Origin: JASLEW01 sp035544875
GTDB taxonomy: Bacteria; Acidobacteriota; Thermoanaerobaculia; Multivoradales; UBA5704
DNA length: 64,000 nt
NCBI GenBank assembly: GCA_035544875.1
Contig: DASZZP010000031.1
Coordinates: forward strand, 1-64,000
Direction of reading: 5' to 3'
Positions 7,388 to 15,802 of this stretch are shown here, in pieces. The translations under genes were made by a program, and so were the position numbers. Position 1 is the stretch's first letter; each line of letters opens with the position of its first letter. Under the pieces are notes generated by a model. It saw only the letters and a list, made by a program, of their open reading frames with translations, did no database searches and was not told the DNA's origin.

Positions 7388-9160
7388 GTACCCCTCCTTC
7401 GTTCGACCGAGCTTGTGCAGCAGCACGCCCAGCAGGGTTACCGTGCGCAGCGCCTCGCAACGGTCGAACTTCTTTGCCGAGTCGCCTCGCTCATACTTTT
7501 TTGCCGAGTCGCCTCGCCGGAACTCGTGGGCCGTGCCAGAAACGAGCGCCGCCCGCCGGGCCAGCACCATCCGCAAGATGCGCAGTGCGCGCCGCATGGC
7601 CGGGCTGCGTTGTGCATCTACCGGCTCGATAAAGAGTCCAAGTGCCTCGGCTGCGGGCAGACCTAGAACCTCCTGGCGCTCTAACCCACGGCGGACGAAG
7701 CGCTGTCTGCTGAAACGGATCACACCGAGTGGTGCAACGTGTAGCGGCGCCACGGAGCGCGGCTTGCGCTCGCCTTTGAAAAAAACCGGCAGGATTAGCC
7801 ATGGCGGCACATTCCGTTCGCCCGCGACCCAGCCGGTAGCGGCGCTATACAGCTCGGCCACAGTCACTGTTCCGGAGTAGACGACCTTGCGGTTGGCCTG
7901 GTCGACCTTGCGAAACACGGCTAGATGCACCGGCACGCGCGTTGTGCGGAAGTCGGCTTGGACCTTCGCTCGCACCGCTTCGATAAGGCGCTCCGTGCGC
8001 TTCTCGAACACCGCGATCGAGTCGGAGCCGCGCTGTGTCGGCGCATCGGTTGCTTCCGAAGAGAATTCGTCTTCGGCGTCATCATCCACGAAAGGTCCGG
8101 CTGCTGGCGCGTCGGGGATTCCTTCAACGAACGCTAGCAGCAAATCGCTCTGCTTCTTACCCTCGCCGGGGATCGCTCGCCAGGTGACGCCGTCGCGGTC
8201 GTCCGAGGTGAGCGCTTCGAGGGCGGCAGCCAAGCGGATCGCAGTGATTTGCCCGACTGGCATCGCCTCCGCCGAGAACCGATGGTAGCGGTCGTTAGCC
8301 TTAATCTCTGCATTCTTGGCGAACAGATAGGTCTGGCCGAGAACAGGCAGGTTCGGTTGTGGGAAACTTCCCGAAACCAAGCGGCCGTTAACCCCCGACA
8401 GACCGCACACACCCGTCGCTCCAGTGCCGGCCCCGATAGTCTCAGAGTGCCTCAGGGCAGCACTCACGCGTAAGATCATCTGCAGATCAGTGATTGCTAG
8501 TGCCTGAACGCCCTCGGCTTCAAAGAGCAGTGCTCCGCTGCATTGCCAGACTCCCTTGTTGCGCCTTCCCAACAGCAGTGACACAGCGACTTCGATCCAG
8601 GCGGACTCGGCGGTCTGCCGGAGCTGCGCCACGAGCTGGTCCGCCACCGCCCGGAGAAGACGTTGCGGGTCACCTCCTTTGACTGGATCACAGGCGAGCA
8701 AGAAGCGATCGATTGTCGCCGGCACCACGGCCGCATCGGTGTTCTCGAGCGTGATGAGCTGCGGGCGTCGCTCTCGAAGGCGAGTCAGCAGCCCCGCACC
8801 CGGCCAGTTCTCGACGGCCTTGGCGTCGAGGCCCACATCGGCTGCGAGTGACAACAACGCCGCCCGCCGCCCGCCGGCCTTCCTATCGAGTGCATGAAAC
8901 CGCCGCTCATCCTCATTCGGGATTGCCCAAAGCGGCAGCTTGGGCTGGACGAACGGGAAGCTGTTGTGCTGTCCATCGCGGAGCGACCAAGGTGTTACTT
9001 CGAACGGGACCGATCGCAGCGAAGCGACGTTCCCGAGGGCGTCTAGCCGCACGAGCAGCGTCGGGATGCGGCGGACGTCCTTCACGTCCGGGTGACGTTC
9101 GGCCATCTCGACACCCGCTTGCCGCGCCCCGCGTTCGACGACCAGAAGTTCATTGAGCAC
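6911..9160 (-). CDS. cas8c: Cascade large subunit Cas8c (Csd1 type)
   Basis: This 749-residue protein fills the Cas8c position between cas5c and cas7. Cas8c recognises the PAM and recruits Cas3. The N terminus (MLNELLVVERGARQ) and the C-terminal helical part (AMAFKLGQLLAAADMVHAG) fit Csd1, but the middle is divergent. It is longer than usual Cas8c (around 570-650 residues). Extra sequence includes an acidic stretch FVDDDAEDEFSSE near residue 360 and a repeated EFRRGDSAKKYERGDSAKKF segment near residue 570-590. The start is GTG with GGAG six bases upstream. A second start inside the gene probably makes Cas11c (see 6911-7387). Confidence 0.9.
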   Translation of the reverse strand: MLNELLVVERGARQAGVEMAERHPDVKDVRRIPTLLVRLDALGNVASLRSVPFEVTPWSLRDGQHNSFPFVQPKLPLWAIPNEDERRFHALDRKAGGRRAALLSLAADVGLDAKAVENWPGAGLLTRLRERRPQLITLENTDAAVVPATIDRFLLACDPVKGGDPQRLLRAVADQLVAQLRQTAESAWIEVAVSLLLGRRNKGVWQCSGALLFEAEGVQALAITDLQMILRVSAALRHSETIGAGTGATGVCGLSGVNGRLVSGSFPQPNLPVLGQTYLFAKNAEIKANDRYHRFSAEAMPVGQITAIRLAAALEALTSDDRDGVTWRAIPGEGKKQSDLLLAFVEGIPDAPAAGPFVDDDAEDEFSSEATDAPTQRGSDSIAVFEKRTERLIEAVRAKVQADFRTTRVPVHLAVFRKVDQANRKVVYSGTVTVAELYSAATGWVAGERNVPPWLILPVFFKGERKPRSVAPLHVAPLGVIRFSRQRFVRRGLERQEVLGLPAAEALGLFIEPVDAQRSPAMRRALRILRMVLARRAALVSGTAHEFRRGDSAKKYERGDSAKKFDRCEALRTVTLLGVLLHKLGRTKEGYMSAMAFKLGQLLAAADMVHAGYCADVRGGNLPPSLLGNQVFTMAQTAPTKALATLCRRWKPYDGWAKKAARDRGRVDTLLASGKKDDERRGWAIKRALRHARDMGDLAGELSASLAGCKVDDTFRAELLLGYIAGLPRAQTDDLRESAELMKSAGQED

Positions 9161-9163
9161 GAA

Positions 9164-9871
9164 TCACTCCCACCGCGCTGACCTCTCTTCGCCAGCCGGC
9201 ACGTCGAAGTGCAGCAGACCATGCACGACCTTCAGGTCCTGTCTGAACTCGGGTGCGTACCGCCCTGTGATCGGGCGGTCCCACATACCCACCAGCATCG
9301 ACGGAACCGACAGTGACAAGGCCTCGTCCACTTCCGTCACTCCTTCGCGGAACGGCCCCCAGTAGGAGCAACTGAACTCGCTCCAGCCGAGACACGGTGT
9401 CCGGAAGCATCGGCCCTGCTTAAGCCGGCGGTCAAATAGGCTCTTGAGATAATGTCGGGCGTTGACGCGGCCTCGGGAGGGCGGTCCGATTACATCTGCG
9501 TGGAGGCGGTAAGAAACATCACTCAGAACTGTCGCGAAGAGCTGCATGCTGCTGCCGCCAGACGCTGTTCCCTTCCTCAACAGGTCCTTCTTGCGTAGCG
9601 GGCCGCCGTAGTTGGTCGTGTAGCGCTGAAATCGAACCCGCCCGCCAGGTTCGCCGACCCCGCGGCAGATTTCGATCCTCCTTGGGCAGATCCATGCCGA
9701 CCCATCCAGGAAAAAGGCGATCGACTCGAAGAGACCCTTGGCGGCCGACCATGTCGGCACAGGGTAGGACGTCGGGGTTGCGCCCGTGTCCGGCCTCGCG
9801 AACATCGCCAGCGGGCCGGCGACCTCAAAACAAACGTCGTAGTGCTGCCTGGTGTCAGTTGATTCGCCCAT
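9164..9871 (-). CDS. cas5c: Cascade crRNA endonuclease Cas5c (Cas5d)
   Basis: This 235-residue Cas5 is the crRNA-processing subunit in type I-C, which has no Cas6. It cuts the repeat and stays on the 5' handle. The first strand and glycine region read YDVCFEVAGPLAMFARPDTG, followed by PVPTWSAAKGLFESIAFF. The basic loop YTTNYGGPLRKKDLLRKG is where the Lys of the known catalytic set would be, and an early Tyr (residue 11) is present. I prefer the ATG at 9871, which gives family-normal length and has AGGAG 14 bases upstream. An upstream in-frame start at 9952 adds 27 unconserved residues. First gene of the cas operon. Confidence 0.92.
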   Translation of the reverse strand: MGESTDTRQHYDVCFEVAGPLAMFARPDTGATPTSYPVPTWSAAKGLFESIAFFLDGSAWICPRRIEICRGVGEPGGRVRFQRYTTNYGGPLRKKDLLRKGTASGGSSMQLFATVLSDVSYRLHADVIGPPSRGRVNARHYLKSLFDRRLKQGRCFRTPCLGWSEFSCSYWGPFREGVTEVDEALSLSVPSMLVGMWDRPITGRYAPEFRQDLKVVHGLLHFDVPAGEERSARWE

Positions 9872-10270
9872 GACAATCTGTGTCGCTCCTGGGAGAAGCT
9901 CCCCTGCCGTCGACCCTCTTTGGCCCGTCGTACCTGGCGTGCACAGGATCATCGGATCCCAGGCCGGACCTCCGCGACACCGATACGATCCCTCCAGCGC
10001 TGAGGGCTTCTTGTCAGCGCATCGCCGATACTCGGGTCGTACAAAATACTAGTCGATAGGTGAATCGCGTGGCAAATAAAGATATCCAAATACGCTGATA
10101 GCCCTACAGTGCGAGAGGCCGTGGAGCAGGAGGATACGGATCTCCACGGGACTTCCTCGCCAAGGGCCGTGGACCTGTCGAGATCCCTTGGATCCGCTGC
10201 GGTCAGGGCCAACGAGCGCCAATGGCTGGATAAGGACTGGAGATCTCCCTGCTACCACAGGGGCGGCGGC
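9872..10270 (-). promoter_or_regulatory. Gap upstream of the cas operon with an AT-rich likely promoter zone
   Basis: No convincing gene is visible in this 400-bp gap. The stretch at about 10030-10110 (tacaaaatactagtcg, then aaataaagatatccaaatac) is much richer in A and T than the rest of the window and lies about 160-240 bases upstream of cas5c. It is the likely promoter zone for the minus-strand cas operon. I could not assign exact -35 and -10 boxes. The last part (10200-10270) is the tail after the transglutaminase gene. Confidence 0.4.
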
Positions 10271-12439
10271 TCAGCTGGCCCGGCGCAGCCTGAGGCCCTC
10301 GGCGGCGGCGGCGAGGGCGGCGTCGACGGCGGCGAGGTCGGGCGGGGCGAGCCGCTCGCCGCCGAAGCTCTCGCGGAGGTAGAAGTCGATGACGCGGGCG
10401 GCGGCGGGCGCAGCCGCGGGGAAGCGCGACGCCGCCTGGGCGCCGACCGCCAGCGGCGCGGCCGAGGGCGGCAGCGGCAGGCCGGAGCGGGCGAGCTGGC
10501 GGCGCAGGCGCCGGTAGGCCGCGGTGGCAGTCGCGGGCCGGCGCAGCCGCCGGACGAGCAGCCAGGCGAGCGCCGCCAGGGCGAGAAGGCCGGCGGCGCC
10601 GGCCGCCAGCCACCAGGGCGACAGGGCGGCGACCGCCGCGCCCCGCCCGCTCGCCGCGCCGGCCGCCGAGGTGGCGCCGGCGCCGCCGGGCACCGACCGC
10701 CACGCTCGCGCCTCGGCGCCGTGGCGATGGAAGAGGCCGAGCAGACTGTGCCAGCGGGCCTGCAGCCAGTTGAAGACCTGGAGCTGATCGTAAAGACCAT
10801 AGGTGAGGACGTAGCGGTCCCAGCGGAAGGAGACGAAGTCCCATGCCTGATTGGCCAGCAGCCACACGCCGCGGCTGCTCTGGAGCGGACGGCCGGCCGG
10901 CGGCGTGGGATCGAAGATCTGCCAGCCGGCGGGCTCCGCGTAGGCTTCGACCCAGGCGTGGGCGTTGCTGTCGCGGAGCACGAAATCACCCTCGAAGAGA
11001 TTGAACTCGCCGCCCAGGAACCCGGTCACCAGGCGCGCCGGCACGCCTTGCGAGCGCAGCATCAAGACCATGGCCGAGGCAAAGTACTCACACTCGCCGC
11101 TCTTGTAGCGAAAGAGGAAGTCCTCGATCGGGTTGTCGGCCGAACGGCCGGCGAAGTCGAGCGTGTAACCGTAGCTCGAGCTCAGGTGGCGCTCCAGCCG
11201 CCGCGCCTGGTCGAGCGGCACCCCCTGTCCCATCGCCAGCTTGGCCAGGGCGGCGATGCGCGGCGTCACCCCGGAAAGGTCGAGGGTCGGGTCGGGCTGC
11301 GGTCCGGGCACCATGCCGAGCAGGACCGGCCGCACCGCGAGCCCGACGCGGTAGTCGCGCACCTCGAGCGGGCTGATGCCGAAGGAGACCGCTCCTCCCT
11401 GATCGATCTCGAGCGTCGACATCCGCGGCTCGACCACCACCGCCTCGACCGGCAGCGGCAGGCTGCGGCTGCGCAACGGCTGCAGGGTGACGCTGATCCA
11501 GCCCGCCGGTGCGACCGGAGAGAGCTGAAAGCGCCCACCCGGCCGGCGGTCGAGTGTGCCGTGGGGCGGCGTCCGCTGCCAGCTGCCGCCACGATAGAGG
11601 TCATAGGTCGCCGCCTTGAACCGCATCTCCTCGCGCGGCGCGCCCGGGCCCTCATGGCGGATGCGCAGCACCACCTTGTGGCTGAGACGGATCTGATCGA
11701 TCGAGTCGAGGGAGACGGCGTCGGAGAAGCCGGAGGCCTCGAGCACCGCGCCGGTGCCGGTGCCGCGGCCGACGATGAAGGGGGTGCGCACCCTCGGCAG
11801 CAGCGCGAACAGCGGCACCGCGAGAAGCAGCGCCACCCCGGAGGTCGAGGCGAGTAGCCAGCGCATCGGGACGCGCGCCAGCGCCGGATCGTCACGGCCG
11901 AAGTCGCCCAGCACGTGAAAGTAGGTGAGGCGCATCAGCAAGATCAGCGACAGCGCCAGGAAGGCGCCCAGGTAGATCACGATCGTGGGGTGGACGCTGG
12001 TGCCCATCGCAGCCAGGAAGATGAAGAAGATGCCGAGCACCGCCTGCCATTTGTCGCGCTCCCGGGTGAGGGCGAAGAGCTTGCACACCAGCGCGTAAAG
12101 GCCGAGGTGAACGACCGGCCCCACCAGGTGGCCGCGGTTGATCACCAACAGGTCGAGCGCCCCGAGCGGCAGGTAGGCGAGGCCGAGCACGTTCATCCCC
12201 CACACCGGCAGCCAGCGCGGCGGATCGCGCCGTGCCCGGCGCAGGAAGAGGATCACGGCGGCCGCGTAGGCGGCGAGCACCGGCCAGCCCACGACGTCGT
12301 TGAACGGCAGCGGCAGCGGGGCGAGCAGCGCCAGCATCCCGACCAGCAGCCGCTTCTCGCGGCCAAAGCGCAAATGGCCGGCGGCGGCCGGCCGGCCCGG
12401 CGCCGCCGCGGCGGGCCGCGGGCGCCGCTCGCGGCTCAT
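10271..12439 (-). CDS. DUF3488/transglutaminase-like membrane protein (TgpA type)
   Basis: This 722-residue protein has an N-terminal bundle of hydrophobic segments (about residues 25-210), an extracytoplasmic transglutaminase-like domain, one more membrane helix and a cytoplasmic tail. The domain carries a Cys-His-Asp triad: Cys in YKSGECEYFASAMVLML, His in DSNAHAWVEAYAE and Asp in WQIFDPTPP. TgpA-type proteins are membrane proteases or transglutaminases of unclear substrate. They are regularly encoded with a MoxR ATPase and a DUF58 protein, as here. The ATG at 12439 overlaps the DUF58 stop as ATGA. A longer frame continues to 13723 but runs through the DUF58 gene out of frame and is rejected. 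Confidence 0.88.
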   Translation of the reverse strand: MSRERRPRPAAAAPGRPAAAGHLRFGREKRLLVGMLALLAPLPLPFNDVVGWPVLAAYAAAVILFLRRARRDPPRWLPVWGMNVLGLAYLPLGALDLLVINRGHLVGPVVHLGLYALVCKLFALTRERDKWQAVLGIFFIFLAAMGTSVHPTIVIYLGAFLALSLILLMRLTYFHVLGDFGRDDPALARVPMRWLLASTSGVALLLAVPLFALLPRVRTPFIVGRGTGTGAVLEASGFSDAVSLDSIDQIRLSHKVVLRIRHEGPGAPREEMRFKAATYDLYRGGSWQRTPPHGTLDRRPGGRFQLSPVAPAGWISVTLQPLRSRSLPLPVEAVVVEPRMSTLEIDQGGAVSFGISPLEVRDYRVGLAVRPVLLGMVPGPQPDPTLDLSGVTPRIAALAKLAMGQGVPLDQARRLERHLSSSYGYTLDFAGRSADNPIEDFLFRYKSGECEYFASAMVLMLRSQGVPARLVTGFLGGEFNLFEGDFVLRDSNAHAWVEAYAEPAGWQIFDPTPPAGRPLQSSRGVWLLANQAWDFVSFRWDRYVLTYGLYDQLQVFNWLQARWHSLLGLFHRHGAEARAWRSVPGGAGATSAAGAASGRGAAVAALSPWWLAAGAAGLLALAALAWLLVRRLRRPATATAAYRRLRRQLARSGLPLPPSAAPLAVGAQAASRFPAAAPAAARVIDFYLRESFGGERLAPPDLAAVDAALAAAAEGLRLRRAS

Positions 12440-13656
12440 CGCGGCCGCCCCCGCTCCTCCCGCACACCTGCCGCGGCGATCACCTGCACGTGCTGCTGCT
12501 CCCTTGGCGCCGCCGGCTGCTCCGGGGAGCCGGCGTCGAGATGGATGCGGAGCTGGGAAGCGCGCGGATCGCGGCCGGTCAGCGGATCGTGCCGCCGCGG
12601 CGCTGGCGCCAGCATGGCCAGCAGCTCGAGGATGGCCAGGCGCTGGCGCACGCCGGCGGCGAATCCGAGCGTCTGCCCGCGCGTCACCAGCTCCACCTCG
12701 TAACCGCGCGCCAGATGATCGAGGGCGGTGGTGGCCGCCTCGCTGATCAGGCGCTCGAAGCGCCGGCGCGCCGCCTCGTCGGCGAGCTGGCCGACGGCGT
12801 TGTCGAAGACGATCGACAGGCGCCGGGTCTGCTCGGCCTCGCGCTCCATGAAGACGATCTCGCCGGTGCGCGCAGTCTGCTTCCAGTGGATCCCCCGCGG
12901 ATCGTCGCCGCGGCGGAAGCCGCGCAGCGCAAACAGCGCATGTCCCCACCCGGCGTGGCGGGTGGCGTCGGCGCCCTGGTTCTCGGGCTCTTCGGGAGTC
13001 CCCGCCGCCGCGGGGAAGATCTCGGGAAAGACCAGGACCTCGAGGTCGAGGTGGTAGCGCACCCCCTTGCGGAAGAAACCGAACGGAAAGAGGCTCGCGA
13101 CGTGGGCATACTGGAAGCGGTAGGGGCCGCGCCGCGGGATCAGCATCTCCAGCCGTCCCTGGCTGCGTCCGTGGCGAGGCACGAAGGGGAGCAGGACCGG
13201 CCGCGCCTCGACGGCCGGCTTGAGCAACAGCAGCCAGCGGGGCAGCAGATAGCCGCAGCTGCGCAGCGCGAAGCCCAGCGCAAACGGCCGGTTGGCGAAG
13301 ATCTCGGCGGGAGGATCGAAGGTGATGGCGAGACCGCGCACGTTCTGGCGCGACAGCACCCCCGAGAGGATGAGCACCGCGAACATCAGCGCCAGCACGC
13401 CGTAGAGCGCGTTGTTGCCGGTGTTGGTGGCGGCGACCGCCACCAGCACCGAGAGCAGCACGTACCAGAGACCCACCATGGTGATGCGGATGCCCTCGGG
13501 GATGCTCTCCGACGGCGCCCAGGCGCGCCAGTCGCCGCAGTTGCGGCAACTCGTTGCCGCACAGCGGCGGCTGGGCCGCGGGGCGGCGGCGGGGGCGGCG
13601 GTCGCGGCCGGATAGACCTGGGCCAAGGATCTGGTCTCGGTTCTGAGCCGGCTCAA
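12436..13656 (-). CDS. DUF58 domain protein of a MoxR-TgpA operon
   Basis: This 406-residue protein has two hydrophobic segments near residues 55-100 and a C-terminal DUF58 region. The signature is RGFRRGDDPRGIHWKQTART, followed by a VWA-like fold (RRLSIVFDNAV). Such proteins are thought to be adaptor or assembly factors worked on by MoxR ATPases. The function in this operon is unknown. It overlaps moxR upstream (ATGA at 13653-13656) and the transglutaminase gene downstream (ATGA at 12436-12439). The N-terminal residues RRCAATSCRNCGDW are encoded by a 47-bp palindromic repeat (13528-13574) that also lies in a ligase gene at 34823. Confidence 0.87.
   Translation of the reverse strand: MSRLRTETRSLAQVYPAATAAPAAAPRPSRRCAATSCRNCGDWRAWAPSESIPEGIRITMVGLWYVLLSVLVAVAATNTGNNALYGVLALMFAVLILSGVLSRQNVRGLAITFDPPAEIFANRPFALGFALRSCGYLLPRWLLLLKPAVEARPVLLPFVPRHGRSQGRLEMLIPRRGPYRFQYAHVASLFPFGFFRKGVRYHLDLEVLVFPEIFPAAAGTPEEPENQGADATRHAGWGHALFALRGFRRGDDPRGIHWKQTARTGEIVFMEREAEQTRRLSIVFDNAVGQLADEAARRRFERLISEAATTALDHLARGYEVELVTRGQTLGFAAGVRQRLAILELLAMLAPAPRRHDPLTGRDPRASQLRIHLDAGSPEQPAAPREQQHVQVIAAAGVREERGRPR
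13528..13574. repeat. 47-bp palindromic element, copy 1, inside the DUF58 gene
   Basis: The element runs from ccagtcgccgc to gcggcggctgg and is an imperfect palindrome. Its inner arms are perfect: tgcggcaac and gttgccgca around a two- to three-base loop. The copy at 34823-34869 matches at 43 of 47 positions by direct comparison, with two of the four differences in the loop. Both copies have the same plus-strand orientation and lie inside genes, but are read in different frames. Confidence 0.85.
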
Positions 13657-14615
13657 AGCGGCACCGGCGTTGCGGAAACCACCCGCTCGATCGCCCGCCG
13701 CGTGCTATCGAGATCGGTCGCACCGCGCTTCAGGACGACGCGGTGCGCGAGCACGCTCGGGGCGAGCCGCTGCACGTCGTCGGGCACGGCATAGGTGCGT
13801 CCCTCGCAGAGGGCGAGCGCCTGCACGGCGCGGAACAGGCTCTGGGCGCCGCGCGTCGAGACCCCGAGCAGGAACTCGCCGCCGCGCCGGGTGGCCTCGG
13901 CAATCGCCAGCACGTAGTCGGCGAGCTTTTCGGCGAAGCGGACCGCCTGCACGCGGCCCTGCAGATCGAGCAGCTCCTGCTGAGTGAGCACCGGCTGCAG
14001 GTGCTCGAGCACCTGCTCGACGCCGCCCGAGAGCAGCAGCTCGCGCTCGTCGGTGCGGGGCGGATAACCGATCGAGAGCGACATCAGAAAGCGGTCGAGC
14101 TGCGACTCGGGCAGCGGGAAGGTGCCGTGGTATTCGAGCGGGTTCTGGGTGGCGAGGACCACGAACGGGTCGGGCAGGGCGAAGCGCTTGCGCTCGACCG
14201 AGACCTTGCGCTCGCTCATCGCCTCGAGGAGCGCCGACTGACTCTTGGGGGTCGCGCGGTTGATCTCGTCGGCGAGCACCACGTGCGCGAACAGCGGGCC
14301 GGGAACGAACTCGAAGGCCTGGCTCTTCTGGTTGAAGATCGAGACGCCGATGATGTCGGAGGGCAGCAGGTCGCTGGTGAACTGGATGCGCTGGAAGGAG
14401 AGGCCGAGCGAGCGCGCCAGCGCCTGGGCGAGCATGGTCTTGCCCACCCCCGGCACGTCCTCGATCAGGCAGTGGCCGCGGGCAAGCAGGCAGACGGTGG
14501 CGAGGCGGATGACCTCGCGCTTGCCGCGGATCACCTGGGCGACGTTGTCTTCGAGGCGGCGGATCGGCCCCGCGGTGCGCGCGGCGTCTGCCTCGGCGGC
14601 CACGATCGGTTGCAT
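13653..14615 (-). CDS. MoxR-family AAA+ ATPase
   Basis: This 320-residue ATPase is of the MoxR family, which acts as chaperones that use ATP to remodel or activate partner proteins, often VWA or DUF58 proteins. Walker A is EDVPGVGKTMLAQALA, Walker B is VVLADEINRATPKSQSALLEAM, and the sensor region reads VLATQNPLEYHGTFPLPESQLDRFLM. The C-terminal lid follows (LGVSTRGAQSLFRAVQALAL). It is the first gene of a three-gene operon with the DUF58 and transglutaminase-like proteins, all with ATGA overlaps. The start at 14615 gives the conserved N-terminal helix RLEDNVAQVIRGKREVI. Confidence 0.94.
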   Translation of the reverse strand: MQPIVAAEADAARTAGPIRRLEDNVAQVIRGKREVIRLATVCLLARGHCLIEDVPGVGKTMLAQALARSLGLSFQRIQFTSDLLPSDIIGVSIFNQKSQAFEFVPGPLFAHVVLADEINRATPKSQSALLEAMSERKVSVERKRFALPDPFVVLATQNPLEYHGTFPLPESQLDRFLMSLSIGYPPRTDERELLLSGGVEQVLEHLQPVLTQQELLDLQGRVQAVRFAEKLADYVLAIAEATRRGGEFLLGVSTRGAQSLFRAVQALALCEGRTYAVPDDVQRLAPSVLAHRVVLKRGATDLDSTRRAIERVVSATPVPL

Positions 14616-14715
14616 TCTCGTCCTTCACGCCTCCAGCCGAGCGCAGTTCCCCGGACAGGCCTTCCGGGCCGTCCGTTCGCCGGGATCGAAACGCAAGATT
14701 ATAGCAGCGGGATCG

Positions 14716-15402
14716 GGCCTCGTCCTGGTGCGCCAGACCGGTCCCAAGGCGACGGACGAAGCGCGAATCCCGGCGGCGGATTTCGTCGATCTGCGGCGCG
14801 AGGCGCGGATCTTCCAGGGCGTTGCCGCGCTGCGAACCGGCTTCTCGCAGAGCCCGCGGCGCTCGATGGTCTTTGCCCTCCGCGCGGCCGCGGCCCCGGC
14901 CGGCCTCGCTGCCGACCTGCGCCGCATCGTACGCGCCGCCGATCCGAGCGTGGCGGCGCAGGAGGGGGTCAAGACGATGGCCGGCGAGGTCGCCGACGCG
15001 CTCGCGCCGCTCCGCATCTTAGGCATCCTGATGTTGATCTTCGGCGCAGTCGCACTGGTCCTGGCGGCGGTTGGGGTGTACGGCATCCTGGCCCAGTCCG
15101 TGGCGCAGCGGACCGCCGAGTTCGGGCTCCGCATGGCCCTGGGCGGACGGCGCCAGGACGTGCTGAGGCTGGTGCTGGGCCAGGCCTGGAAGCTGTCCGC
15201 GGCGGGGGTGGCCTTGGGCCTGCCGATTGCCTTTGTCCTGGCGCGGGTGATGGCCAGTTTCCTGTTCGGCGTCATCGCCTTCAACGCCGCGATCTTTGCC
15301 GGTCTTGCCCTGCTGATGACCGCGGTCGCGCTGCTCGCCGCCTACATCCCGGCCCGGCGCGCCCTGGGCGTCGATCCGGCGCTGGCCCTGCGGTCGCAGT
15401 AG
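14716..15402 (+). pseudogene. Decayed MacB/FtsX-type ABC transporter permease
   Basis: The frame encodes two pieces of a MacB-like permease joined with material missing. The first (VRQTGPKATDEARIPAADFVDLRREARIFQGVAAL) resembles the early periplasmic domain. It passes straight into the late periplasmic part (AADLRRIVRAADPSVAAQEGVKTM) and the C-terminal FtsX domain. That domain has three or so membrane helices and ends YIPARRALGVDPALALRSQ, a normal family end. About 400 residues of the usual 800, including the first membrane helix, are absent and there is no clear start or ribosome site. I read it as an internally deleted, truncated remnant. Whole permeases of this type are very common in Acidobacteriota. 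Confidence 0.65.
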
Positions 15403-15601
15403 CGGGCGGCCGGGCGCGGCAGCGAGTATGGCGAGGATGGCATCCAATTGACCGGGGGGTTTTCCGTCTTCTAAGATAAGGGGGCTGATCGGCGACGAGC
15501 CGCCCCCCCGCACAGACGCCGCGCATCTCGAGGGCATAACGCGCGTTTGGACAACGCCGATCGGCTCAATTGGGGCGCGCGGGTCCCGACCTCCGGGAAG
15601 T

Positions 15602-15776
15602 GCCGCCCGGCCATCACCGGCCGGGCGGCCGACCCGCGCTGATCTGATCAGGCGCGCGCGTGGGGACCCGCGCCGATCTGATTAGGCGCGCGGGTCCCGA
15701 CCCGCGCTGATCTGATTAGGCGCGCGGGTTCCGACCCGCGCTGATCTGATTAGGCGCGCGGGTCCCGACCCGCGCT
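15602..15776. repeat. Hairpin plus 34-bp tandem palindromic repeats upstream of recA
   Basis: An 11-bp perfect stem (gccgcccggcc/ggccgggcggc, six-base loop, 15602-15629) is followed by units starting gacccgcgct at 15631, 15665, 15699, 15733 and 15767. This gives a strict 34-bp period with four full units and a ten-base partial one. Each junction forms the palindrome gcgggtcccgacccgc. Relatives of this motif occur at 48577-48650 and 61727-61796. The array ends 26 bases before the recA start codon. The rest of the gap (15403-15601) shows no gene. Confidence 0.85.
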
Positions 15777-15802
15777 TATGACCACGAGAGAGATGGAGAG
15801 CC

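Noticed and set aside
10109..11857. Plus-strand frame of 582 codons
   Set aside because: It is a GC-rich shadow of the transglutaminase-like gene with highly skewed Arg/Gly/Ala content.
12440..13723. N-terminal extension of the transglutaminase gene through the DUF58 gene
   Set aside because: The region encodes DUF58 in another frame, and the ATGA overlap at 12436-12439 gives the natural start.
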